A stretch of 60,000 nucleotides of DNA, from contig NC_087070.1 of the NCBI RefSeq assembly GCF_963678635.1, positions 41,423,831 to 41,483,830 of the forward strand, written 5' to 3'. A program made the translations under genes and the position numbers. Under the pieces are notes generated by a model, which was not told where the DNA came from, ran no database searches, and saw nothing but the letters and a program-made list of their open reading frames with translations. The stretch comes from Symsagittifera roscoffensis. Its lineage: Eukaryota > Xenacoelomorpha > Acoela > Convolutidae. Of the stretch, positions 38,908 to 52,100 are shown one piece after another (positions within the stretch are counted from its first letter, which is position 1; each line of letters opens with the position of its first letter).

Positions 38908-41165
38908 TGTGAAGCTTCTGATTATCTTTTGTTTTTTTTTCTAATTTAGTCCATGGGTCCTTTGTTTAGTTTGTCATTTTTGATTTTTTTGGAGACTAAA
39001 AGCACAACTAAGGCTCAGATTTGATTTTTTTGAAGACTTGATAATCTACAATTTTTTTCTGTCGAAAATGGATTCCCTCCCAACTGAGTTTTTCATCAAT
39101 ATGTTTTAGTTGTGATTACTTTGATTCTCCTTTGTATATTATCTGTTTGAAATGAGTTTATAGCTCCTTTCTACAGTTACTCAGAGTGTTTTCTCAAACA
39201 GTTATTCAAATTAGTGGTTTTTGCATTTTGATTTAAGTTTAAGTTAATGGTTGATTGGTTGATTCTTAATTTTCTACCAAGGTTCAGTTCGATAATGTGT
39301 TTTGTGTTTTTTTTGTGTTAACACTTTCAGTGATGTTTTAGGAAGCTCTTTGATATAATGATTTAAACAATGATCTGAGATTTTGTTTTTTTTTGAAAAA
39401 AAGACTGAAATTTTTTTTACCCCTGTAAGTTGTTGTTTTTTATCAGATTATTTTGTTCATTGTTTTAAAAACCTTGTTCAATTATTTGAAAATGATTGCC
39501 AAAATAATGTCCAGAATCGATTGCATCAATAATTTTCCTGAATAACTTTATTTTTGTGATGAAAACGGATTCCCTTTGAAGAAGTGATTTTCCAAACAAT
39601 CTGATCGGTTGTGAAGCTTCTGATTATCTTTTGCGTTTTTTTTCTTATTTAGTTTATGGGTCCTTTGTTTAGTTTTTGAAAGTTGTTTTTTCAAGTTTCT
39701 TGATTAGTAAAAGTTGTACTGATTGGATTTTGATTTTAATGTAATTTATTGCTTCTTTATTCTAGCTATTTCAATCAAGGTTGGATTTGGTAATTTTTTT
39801 GCTGTAGTTTCTATTGATGTGCAAGGAATCTCTTTGGTATACACTTAGCAACAATCTAATGTTTTCTTGTTTTTTTTTTCAGCATAAAGGTTCTTCCGTG
39901 AAACTGGTTTTAACCTTTTTCTTTTGGTCAGTTTGCCTCTTTAATTTTTTTGGAGAGTAAAAGCACAATTAAGGTTCAGATTTTGTTTTTTTTTTGCAAA
40001 AAAGACTGAAATTTTTTTTACCCCTGTGAAGTTGTTGTTTTTTATCAGATTATTTTGTTCATTGTTTTAAAAACCTTCTTCAATTATTTGAAACTGATTG
40101 CCAAAATAATGTCCAGAATCGATTGCATTAATAATTTTCCTGAATAACTTTATTTTTGTGATGAAAACGGATTCCCTTTGAAGAAGTGATTTTCCAAACA
40201 ATCTGATCGGTTGTAAAGCTTCTGATTATCTGTTGCTTTTTTTTCTAATTTAGTTTATGGGTCCTTTGTTTAGTTTTGAATTTTTTTTAAAGTTTCTTGA
40301 TTAGTAAAAGTTGTACTGATTGGATTTTGCTTTTAATGTAATTTATTGCTTTTTTATTCTAGTTATTTCAATCAAGGTTGGATTTGGTAGTTTTTTTGCT
40401 GTTGTTTCTAGTGATGTGCAAGGAATCTCTTTGATATACACTTAGCAACAATCTAATGTTTTCTTGTGTTTTTTCAGCATAAAGTTTCTTCCGTGAAACT
40501 GGTTTCAACCTTTTTCTTTTAGTCAGTTTGTCCCTTTAATTTTTTTTGGAGAGTAAAAGCACAATTAAGGTTCAGATTTGGTTGTTTTGAAGATCTTGAT
40601 GATCTACAATATTTCGTGTCGAAAATGGATTCCCTCCTAACTGATTTTCCCATCAATCTGATTTAGTTGTGATTACTTTGATTCTTCTTTGTATATTATC
40701 TGTTTGAAATGAGCTTATAGCTCCTTTCTACAGTTACTCTAAGTGTTTTCTCAAACAGTTATTCAAATTAGTGGTTTTTGCATTTTGATTTAAATTTAAG
40801 TTAATGGTTGATTGATTGATTCTTAATTTTCTACCAAGGTTCAGTTCGATAAAGTGTTTTTTTTTTGTGTGTTAAAACTTTTAGTGATGTTTTAGGAATC
40901 TCTTTGATATAATGATTTAAGCAATGATCTGAGATTTTGTTTTTTTTTGCAAAAAAGATTGAAATTTTTTTTACCCCTGTAAGTTGTTGTTTTTTATCAG
41001 ATTATTTTGTTCATTGTTTTAAAAACCTTGTTCAATTATTTGAAACTGATTGCCAAAATAATGTCCAGAATCGATTGCATTAATAATTTTCCTGAATAAC
41101 TTTATTTTTGTGATGAAAACAGATTCCCTTTGAAGAAGTGATTTTCCAAACAATCTGATCGGTTG

Positions 41166-44100
41166 TGAAGCTTCTGATTATCTTTTGCGTTTTTTTTTCT
41201 TATTTAGTTTATGGGTCCTTTGTTTAGTTTTTGAAAGTTTTTTTTTCAAGTTTCTTGATTAGTAAAAGTTGTACTGATTGGATTTTGATTTTAATGTAAT
41301 TTATTGCTTCTTTATTCTAGTTATTTCAATCAAGGTTGGATTTGGTAATTTTTTTGCTGTAGTTTCTATTGATGTGCAAGGAATCTTTTTGATATACACT
41401 TAGCAACAATCTAATGTTTTCTTGTTTTTTTTTCAGCATAAAGGTTCTTCCATGAAACTGGTTTTAACCTTTTTCTTTTGGTCAGTTTGCCTCTTTAATT
41501 TTTTTGGAGAGTAAAAGCACAATTAAGGTTCAGATTTGGTTGCTTTGAAGATCTTGATGATCTACAATATTTCGTGTCGAAAATGGATTCCCTCCTAACT
41601 GATTTTCCCATCAATCTGATTTAGTTGTGATTACTTTGATTCTTCTTTGTATATTATCTGTTTGAAATGAGCTTATAGCTCCTTTCTACAGTTGCTCAAA
41701 GTGTTTTCTCAAACAGTTATTCAAATTAGTGGTTTTTGCATTTTGATTTAAATTTAAGTTAATGGTTGATTGATTGATTCTTAATTTTCTACCACGGTTC
41801 AGTTCGATAAAGTGTTTTTTTTGTGTTAAAACTTTTAGTGATTTTTTAGGAATCTCTTTGATATAATGATTTAAACAATGATCTGAGATTTTGTTTTTTT
41901 TTGCAAAAAAGACTGAAATTTTTTTTACCCCTGTGAAGTTGTTGTTTTTTATTAGATTATTTTGTTCATTGTTTTAAAAACCTTGTTCAATTATTATAAA
42001 CTGATTGCCAAAATAATGTCCAGAATCGATTGCATTAATTTTCCTGATTAACTTTATTTTTGTGATGAAAACGGATTCCCTTTGAAGAAGTGATTTTCCA
42101 AACAATCTGATCGGTTGTGAAGCTTCTGATTATCTTTTGCTTTTTTTTCTAATTTAGTTTATGGGTCCTTTGTTAAGTTTTTGAAAGTTTTTTGTTCAAG
42201 TTCCTTGATTAGTAAAAGTTGTACTGATTGGATTTTGATTTTAATGTAATTTATTGCTTCTTTATTCTAGTTATTTCAATCAAGGTTGGACTTGGTAATT
42301 TTTTTGCTGTAGTTTCTATTGATGTGCAAGGAATCTCTTTGATATACACTTAGCAACATTCTAATGTTTTCTTGTGTTTTTTTTTTCAGCATAAAGGTTC
42401 TTTCGTGAAACAGGTTTTAACCTTTTTCTTTTGGTCAGTTTGTCTCTGTAGTTTTTTTGGAGAGTAAAAGCACAATTAAGGTTCAGATTTGGTTGTTTTG
42501 AAGATCTTGATGATCTACAATATTTCGTGTCGAAAATGGATTCCCTCCTAACTGATTTTCCCATCAATCTGATTTAGTTGTGATTACTTTGATTCTTCTT
42601 TGTATATTATCTGTTTGAAATGAGCTTATAGCTCCTTTCTACAGTTACTCTAAGTGTTTTCTCAAACATTTATTCAAATTAGTGGTTTTTGCATGTTGAT
42701 TTAAATTTAAGTTAATGGTTGATTGATTGATTCTTAATTTTCTACCAAGGTTCAGTTCGATAAAGTGTTTTTTTGTGTGTTAAAACTTTTAGTGATGTTT
42801 TAGGAATCTCTTTGATATAATGATTTAAACAATGATCTGAGATTTTGTTTTTTTTTGCAAAAAAGACTGAAATTTTTTTTCCCCTGTAAGTTGTTGTTTT
42901 TATCAGATTATTTTGTTCATTGTTTTAAAAACCTTGTTCAATTATTTGAAACTGATTGCCAAAATAATGTCCAGAATCGATTGCATTAATAATTTTCCTG
43001 AATAACTTTATTTTTGTGATGAAAACGGATTCCCTTTGAAGAAGTGATTTTTCAAACAATCTGATCGGTTGTGAAGCTTCTGATTATCTTTTGCGTTTTT
43101 TTTTCTTATTTAGTTTATGGGTCCTTTGTTTAGTTTTTGAAAGTTTTTTTTCAAGTTTCTTGATTAGTAAAAGTTTTACTGATTGGATTTTGATTTTAAT
43201 GTAATTTATTGCTTCTTTATTCTAGTTATTTCAATCAAGGTTGGATTTGGTAATTTTTTTGCTGTAGTTTCTATTGATGTGCAAGGAATCTCTTTGATAT
43301 ACACTTAGCAACAATCTAATGTTTTCTTGTTTTTTTTTCAGCATAAAGGTTCTTCCGTGAAACTGGTTTTAACCTTTTTCTTTTGGTCAGTTTGTCTCTG
43401 TAGTTTTTTTGGAGAGTAAAAGCACAATTAAGGTTCAGATTTGGTTGTTTTGAAGATCTTGATGATCTACAATATTTCGTGTCGAAAATGGATTCCCTCC
43501 TAACTGATTTTCCCATCAATCTGATTTAGTTGTGATTACTTTGAATCTTCTTTGTATATTATCTGTTTGAAATGAGTTTATAACTCCTTTCTACAGTTAC
43601 TCAGAGTGTTTTCTCAAACATTTATTCAAATTAGTGGTTTTTGCATGTTGATTTAAATTTAAGTTAATGGTTGATTGATTGATTCTTAATTTTCTACCAA
43701 GGTTCAGTTCGATAAAGTGTTTTTTTTTGTGTGTTAAAACTTTTAGTGATGTTTTAGGAATCTCTTTGATATAATGATTTAAACAATGATCTGAGATTTT
43801 GTTTTTTTTTGCAAAAAAGACTGAAATTTTTTTTCCCCTGTAAGTTGTTGTTTTTATCAGATTATTTTGTTCATTGTTTTAAAAACCTTGTTCAATTATT
43901 TGAAACTGATTGCCAAAATAATGTCCAGAATCGATTGCATTAATAATTTTCCTGAATAACTTTATTTTTGTGATGAAAACGGATTCCCTTTGAAGAAGTG
44001 ATTTTTCAAACAATCTGATCGGTTGTGAAGCTTCTGATTATCTTTTGCGTTTTTTTTTCTTATTTAGTTTATGGGTCCTTTGTTTAGTTTTTGAAAGTTT

Positions 44101-45935
44101 TTTTTCAAGTTTCTTGATTAGTAAAAGTTTTACTGATTGGATTTTGATTTTAATGTAATTTATTGCTTCTTTATTCTAGTTATTTCAATCAAGGTTGGAT
44201 TTGGTAATTTTTTTGCTGTAGTTTCTATTGATGTGCAAGGAATCTCTTTGATATACACTTAGCAACAATCTAATGTTTTCTTGTTTTTTTTTCAGCATAA
44301 AGGTTCTTCCGTGAAACTGGTTTTAACCTTTTTCTTTTGGTCAGTTTGTCTCTGTAGTTTTTTTGGAGAGTAAAAGCACAATTAAGGTTCAGATTTGGTT
44401 GTTTTGAAGATCTTGATGATCTACAATATTTCGTGTCGAAAATGGATTCCCTCCTAACTGATTTTCCCATCAATCTGATTTAGTTGTGATTACTTTGAAT
44501 CTTCTTTGTATATTATCTGTTTGAAATGAGTTTATAACTCCTTTCTACAGTTACTCAGAGTGTTTTCTCAAACATTTATTCAAATTAGTGGTTTTTGCAT
44601 GTTGATTTAAATTTAAGTTAATGGTTGATTGATTGATTCTTAATTTTCTACCAAGGTTCAGTTCGATAAAGTGTTTTTTTTTGTGTGTTAAAACTTTTAG
44701 TGATGTTTTAGGAATCTCTTTGATATAATGATTTAAACAATGATCTGAGATTTTGTTTTTTTTTGCAAAAAAGACTGAAATTTTTTTTCCCCTGTAAGTT
44801 GTTGTTTTTATCAGATTATTTTGTTCATTGTTTTAAAAACCTTGTTCAATTATTTGAAACTGATTGCCAAAATAATGTCCAGAATCGATTGCATTAATAA
44901 TTTTCCTGAATAACTTTATTTTTGTGATGAAAACAGATTCCCTTTGAAGAAGTGATTTTTCAAACAATCTGATCGGTTGTGAAGCTTCTGATTATCTTTT
45001 GCGTTTTTTTTTCTTATTTAGTTTATGGGTCCTTTGTTTAGTTTTTGAAAGTTTTTTTTCAAGTTTCTTGATTAGTAAAAGTTTTACTGATTGGATTTTG
45101 ATTTTAATGTAATTTATTGCTTCTTTATTCTAGTTATTTCAATCAAGGTTGGATTTGGTAATTTTTTTGCTGTAGTTTCTATTGATGTGCAAGGAATCTC
45201 TTTGATATACACTTAGCAACAATCTAATGTTTTCTTGTTTTTTTTCAGCATAAAGGTTCTTCCGTGAAACTGGTTTTAACCTTTTTCTTTTGGTCAGTTT
45301 GTCTCTTTAATTTTTTTGGAGAGTAAAAGCACAATTAAGGTTCAGATTTGGTTGCTTTGAAGATCTTGATGATCTACAATATTTCGTGTCGAAAATGGAT
45401 TCCCTCCTAACTGATTTTCCCATCAATCTGATTTAGTTGTGATTACTTTGATTCTTCTTTGTATATTATCTGTTTGAAATGAGCTTATAGCTCCTTTCTA
45501 CAGTTACTCAAAGTGTTTTCTCAAACAGTTATTCAAATTAGTGGTTTTTGCATTTTGATTTAAATTTAAGTTAATGGTTGATTGATTGATTCTTAATTTT
45601 CTACCAAGGTTCAGTTCGATAAAGTGTTTTTTTTGTGTTAAAACTTTTAGTGATTTTTTAGGAATCTCTTTGATATAATGATTTAAACAATGATCTGAGA
45701 TTTTGTTTTTTTTGCAAAAAAGACTGAAATTTTTTTTTACCCCTGTGAAGTTGTTGTTTCTTATTAGATTATTTTGTTCATTGTTTTAAAAACCTTGTTC
45801 AATTATTTGAAACTGATTGCCAAAATAATGTCCAGAATCGATTGCATTAATAATTTTCCTGAATAACTTTAATTTTGTGATGAAAACGGGTTACCTTTGA
45901 AGAAGTGATTTTCCGAACAATCTGATCGGTTGTGA
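41166..45935 (+). repeat. Run of nearly identical L units
   Basis: Five successive units of about 952-956 bases, with units near 42.1-45.0 kb almost identical to one another (repeated variants TTTTTCCCCTGTAAG, GTTTTACTGATTGG, GCATGTTGATTT). This indicates recent homogenisation or amplification. Confidence 0.88.
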
Positions 45936-46199
45936 AGCTTCTGATTATAATTTGCGTTTTTTTTCTAATTTAGTTTATGGATCCTTTGTTTAGTTTTTGA
46001 AAGTTTTTTTCAAGTTTCTTGATTAGTAAAAGTTGTACTAATTGGATTTTGATTTTAATGTAATTTATTGCTTTTTTATTCTAGTTATTTCAATCAAGGT
46101 TGGATTTGATAATTTTTTTTGCTGTAGTTTCTAAGGATGTGCAAGGAATCTCTTTGATATACTTTGATTGTAGCAACAATCTAATATTTTCTTTGGTTT

Positions 46200-49100
46200 T
46201 TTTTCAGAATAAAGGTTCTTCCGTGAAACTGGTTGTTAACCTTTTTCTTTTGGTCAGTTTGTCTCTTTAATTTTTTTGGAGAGTAGAAGCACAATTAAGG
46301 TTCAGATTTGGTTGTTTTGAAGATCTTGATGATCTACAATTTTTCGTGTCTAAAATGGATTCCTTTCCAACTGAGTTTTTCATCAATATGTTTTAGTTGT
46401 GATTACTTCGATTCTCCTTTGTATATTATCTATTTGAAATGAGTTTAAAGCTCCTTTCTAGAGTTACTCAAAGCGTTTTCTCAAACAGTTATTCAAATTA
46501 GTGGGTTTTGCATTTTGATTAAGAGTTTAAGATGTTGCTTGGTTGATTGATTCTTAATTTTCTACCGAGGTTCAGTTCGTTAAAGTGTTTTTTTTGTGTT
46601 AAAATTTTCAGTGATGTAACAGGAATCTCTTTGATATAATGATTTAAACATCGATCTGAGATTTTGTGTTTTCTTGCGATAAAGACAGAAAAAGTATCAC
46701 CCCTGTGAATTTGCTGTTTATTCTTAGATTATTGTCTTCATTGTTTTAAAAACCTTGTTCATATATTTGAAACTGAATGCCAAAATAATGTCCAGAATCG
46801 ATTGAATTCATAGTTTTCTCGAATAATTTTATTTTTTGAAGAAGGGATTTTCCAAAGAATCTGATCGATTGTGAAGCTTCTGATTATCTTTTTCTTTTGT
46901 TTTTTTTTCTAATTTAGTTTATGGGTCCTTTGTTTAGTTATCAAAGTAATTTTTTGAAGTTTCTTGTTTAGTTAAAGTTGTATTTATTGCATTTTGATCT
47001 TAATGTAATTTGTTGCTTGTTTTATTGATTCCAGAAATTTCGATCAAGATTGGCTTTGCTAATTTTTTGTTGGAGTTTCTAGTGATGTGCAAGGAATCTC
47101 TTTGATATACAATGATTGTAACAACAATCTAATGTTTTCTTGTATTTTTTTAAGGTTAAAGTTTCTTCTGTGAAACTGGTAGTTTTTATCCTTTTTCCTG
47201 TGGTCAGTTTGTCTCTTTTAATTTCTTTGGAGACTGAAAGCAGAATTAGGGTCCATATTTGGTTGTTTTGAAGATCTTGACGATTCTCCTTTGTTTATTA
47301 GCTATTTGAAATGAGTTTATAGCTCCTTTCTACATTTACTCAAAGTGTTTTCTCAAACAGTTATTCAAATTAGTGGATTTTGCATTTTTATTTAAAATTT
47401 AAGTTTCTGCTTGATTGATTGATTTTTAGTTTTCTACCGAGGTTCAGTTCAGAGAAGTATTTTTTATGATAAAACTTTCAGTGATGTACTAGGAATCTCT
47501 TTGATTTAATGATTTTAACAATGATCTGAGATTTTGTGTTTTTTTGCGATAAAGACTCAAACATTATTACTCCTGTGAAAATGTTGTTGTTTTTTATCAG
47601 GATATTTTGTTCATTGTTTTGAAAACTTTGTTCATTTATTCAAAACTGAATGTTAAAATACTGTCCAGAATCGATTGCATAAATGTTTTTTTTGAATAAC
47701 TTTGTTTTTGTGATAAAAACGGATTCCCTTTGAAGAAGTGATTTTCCAAATAATTTGATTGGTTGTGAAGTTTTTGTCTATTTTTCGGTTTTGTTTTTTT
47801 AATTCAGTTTATGGTTCCTTTCATTGATTTTCAAAGTAACTTCTCAACTTCAATTTTCTTTTTTTTTAAAGTTGTATATTTTGCGCTTTGATTTTAATGT
47901 AATTTGTTGCTGTTTTTTTTTATTCTAGCTATCTCAATCAAGATTGGCTGTGGTAGTTTCAGTTGGAGTTTTTAGTGATGTGCTAGAAACTTCTTTGATA
48001 GAAAATGAAACAACAATCTGATGTTTTCTTGTTTTTTGTTCAGGATAAAGACTGAAAATGATTATTCTTGAAACTGGTAGTTTTTATCATTTTTCTTTTA
48101 GCCAGTTTGTCTCTGGTAATTTTTTGGAGACTGAAAACTCAATTAAGGTCCAGATTTGGTTGTTTTGAAGCTCTTAATGATCTACAATTTTTCGTGTCGA
48201 AATTGGATTCCCTCCTAACTGATTTTCCCATCAATCTGATTTAGGTGTGATTACTTTGATTCTTCTCTATTTATTGTCTATTTGAAATGAATTTATAGCT
48301 CCTTTCTTCAATTACTCAAAGTGTTTTCTCAAACAGTTATTCAAGTAAGTGGTTTTTGCATTTTGATTTAAAGTTTAAGTTGTTGCTTGATTGATTGATT
48401 CTTATTTTCTACCGAGGTTCAGTTCGGTAAAACAGGTTTGTGCTGAAATCTTCAGTGATGTACTAGAAATCTCTTTAATAAAATGATTTAAACAATGATC
48501 TGAGATTTTGTGTTTTTTTGCGATAAAGAATGAAAAAGTATCACCCCTGTGAATTTGGTGTTTGTTCTCAGATTATTGTCTTCATTGTTTTAAAAACCTT
48601 GTTCATATATTTGAAACTGAATGCCAAAATAATGTCCAGAATCGATTTAAATTAATAGTTCTCTTGAATAATTTTATATTTGTGATGAAAACGGATTCCC
48701 TTTGAAGAAGGGATTTTCCAAATAAACTGATCGGTTGTGAAGCTTCTGATTATCTTTTTCTTTTGTTTTTTTCTAAATTAGTTTATGGGTCCTTTGCTTA
48801 GTTATCAAAGTAAATTTTTGAAGTTTCTTGTTTAGTTAAAGTTGTATTTATTGCATTTTGATTTTAATATAATTTTTTGCTTGTTTTATTGATTCTAGAA
48901 ATTCAATCAAGATTGGCTTTGCTAATTTTTTGTTGGAGTTTCTAGTGATGTGCATGGAATCTCTTTGATATACAATGATTGTCACAACAATCTAGTGTTT
49001 TCTTGTGTTTTTTTTTCAGCTTAAAGTTTCTTCTGTGAAACTGGTAGTTTTTATCCTTTTTCCTGTGGTCAGTTTGTCTCTTTTAATTTCTTTGGAGACT

Positions 49101-52100
49101 GAAAGCAGAATTAGGGTCCAGATTTGGTTGTTTTGAAGATCTTGATGATCTACAATTTTTTCGTGTCGAAAATGGTTTCCCTCTCAACTGATTTTCCCAT
49201 CAGTCTGATTTAGTTATGATTACTTCGATTCTCCTTTGTTTATTAGCTATTTGAAACGAGTTTATAGCTCCTTTCTACATTTACTCAAAGTGTTTTCTCA
49301 AACAGTTATTTAAATTAGTGTATTTTGCATTTTGATTTGAAATTTAAGTTTCTGCTTGGTTGATTGATTTTTAATTTTCTACCGAGGTTCAGTTCAGAGA
49401 AGTTTTTTTTACGATAAAACTTTCAGTGATGTACTAGGAATCTCTTTGATGTAATGATTTAACAATGATCTGAGATTTTGTGTTTTTTGCGTTAGACTGA
49501 AAAAGTATCACCCCTGTGAAATAAGTGTTTGATCTCAGATTGTTTTGTTCATTTTTTCAAAAACCTTGTTCAATTGTTGGAAACTGAATGCCAAAATAAT
49601 GTCCAGAATCAATTGCATTAATAGTTTTCTTGAATAATTTTGTTTTTGCGATGGAAAAGCATACACTTTGAAGAAGTGATTTTCCAAAGAATCTGATCGG
49701 TTGTGAAGCTTCTGATTATCTTTTTCTTTTGTTTTTTTTCTAAATTAGTTTATGGGTCCTTTGTTTAGTTATCAAAGTAACTTTTTGAAGTTTGTTATTT
49801 AGTTAAAGTTGTATTTATTGCATTTTGATTTTAATGTAATTTGTTGCTTTTTTATTCGTTCTAGAAATTTCGATCAAGATTGGTTTTGCTAATTTTTTTG
49901 TTGGAGTTTCTAGTGATGTGCTAGGAATCTCTTTGATATACAATGATTGTAACAATCTAATGTTTTCTTGTTTTTTTTTTCAACTTAAAGTTTCTTCCGT
50001 GAAACTGGTAGTTTTAATCCTTTTTCCCGTGGTCAGTTTGTCTCTTTTAATTTTTTTGAATACTGAAAGCAGAATTAGGGTTCAGATTTGGTTGTTTTGA
50101 AGATCTTGATGAGCTACAATTTTTTCGTGTCGAAAATGGTTTCCCTCTCAACTGATTTTCCCATCAATCTGATTTAGTTATGGTTACTTCGATTCTCCTT
50201 TGTTTTTTTATCTATTTCAAATGAGGTCTTAGCTCCTTTCTACAGCTTTTTCTCAAGTTTCTCACTGACTAGAAAGTGAGGTTTCTGCATTTGAATTTTA
50301 AAACTTAAGTTGTTGCTTGATTGGTTGATTCTTAAAATTCTAAAGAGGTTTAATTCGCTTAAGTTTTTTTTTTGTGTAAAACTTAAAGTGATGTACCAGG
50401 AATATCTCTGATATAATGATTTAAACAACGATCTGAAATTTTTTTTTTGCGTTAAAGAGTGAAACATTATGACCCCTGTGAAATTGATGTTTTTTATCAC
50501 ATTAATTTGTTCATTGTTTTAAAAATTTTCAGTTTTTTGAAACTGAATGTTAAAATACTGTCCAGAATCGATTGCATTAATGTTTTTTTTTTGAAAAACT
50601 TTGTTTTTGTGATAAAAACGGATTCCCTTTGAAGAAGTGGTTTTCCAAATAATTTGATTGGTTGTGAAGTTTTTGTCTATTTTTCGGTTTTGTTTTTTTA
50701 ATTCAGTTTATGGTTCCTTTCATTGATTTTCAAATTAGCTTCTCAACTTCAATTTTTTTTAAAAAGTTGTATATATTGCGCTTTGATTTTAATGTAATTT
50801 GTTGCTGTTTTGTTTATTCTAGCTATTTCAATCAAGATTGGCTGTGGTAGTTTTTTTGTTGGAGTTTTTAGTGATGTGCAAGAAACTTCTTTGATAGAAA
50901 ATGAAACAACAATCTGATGTTTTCTTGTTTTTTGTTCAGGATAAAGACTGAAAATGATCATTCGTGAAACTGGTAGTTTTTATCATTTTCCTTTCAGCCA
51001 GTTTGTCTCTTGTAATTTTTTGGAGACTGAAAGCTCAATTAAGGTCCAGATTTGGTTGTTTTGAAGTTCTTGATGATCTACAATTTTTTGTGTCGAAAAC
51101 GGATTCCCTCCTAACTGATTTTCCCATCAATCTGATTTAGTTGTGAATACTTTGATTATTCTCTATTTATTGTCTCTTTGAAATGAGTTTATAGCTCCTT
51201 TCTTTAATTACTCAAAGTGTTTTCTCAAACAGTTATTCAAGTAAGTGGTTTTTGCATTTTTATTTAAAAGTTCAAGTTGTTGCTTGATTGATTGATTCTC
51301 AAATTTCTACCGAGGTTTAGTTCGGTAAAACAGTTTTGTGCTGAAATCTTCAGTGATGTACTAGGAATCTCTTTGATACAATGATTTAAACAATGATCTG
51401 AGATTTCGTGTTTTTTTTGCGATAAGGACAGCAACAGTATCACCCCTGTGAAATTGGTGTTTTTCTACATTATTTTCTTCATTGTTTTAAAAATCTTGTT
51501 CTTGAATGTCAAAATAATGTTCAGAATTGATTGCATTAATAGTTTTTTTGAATAACTCTGTTTTTGTGATGAAAATGTATTCTCCTTGGAGAAATAAATT
51601 TCTGAATAATCTGATTGGTTCTGAAGCTTTTGATTATCTTTTGCTTTTGTTTTTTTAATGTTTAATGTTTTTTCAGTTTATGGGTCCTTTGTTTAGTTTT
51701 CAAAGCAACTATTTCTTGCTTTTTTTTGTTCAACATGGAGACTGAAAATGATCTTCCGTAAAATTGGTAGTTTTTATCAATTTTCTTTTGGTCAGTTTGT
51801 CTCAATCTTGTGATCTTTTTTGGAGACTGAAAGCAGAATTAGGGTCCAGATTTGGTTGTTTTGAAGATCTTGATGATCTGCGTTTTTTTTCTGTCGAAAA
51901 TGGTTTCCCTCCCAACTCAGTTTCCCATCAATCTGATTAAGTTATGATTTTTTCGATTCTCCTTTGTTTATTATCTATTTGAAATGAGTTCATAGCTCCT
52001 TTCTACAGTTACCCAAAGTGTTTTCTTAAACAAGTATTCAAATAAGTGGTTTTTGCATTTTGATTTAAAAATTTAAGTGGTTGCTTGATTGATTGATTCT

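Noticed and set aside
42361-44473. Three nearly identical short minus-strand open frames at about 955-base spacing
   Set aside because: They are the same satellite sequence repeated; the frame is lost in other units, and nothing suggests selection for protein.
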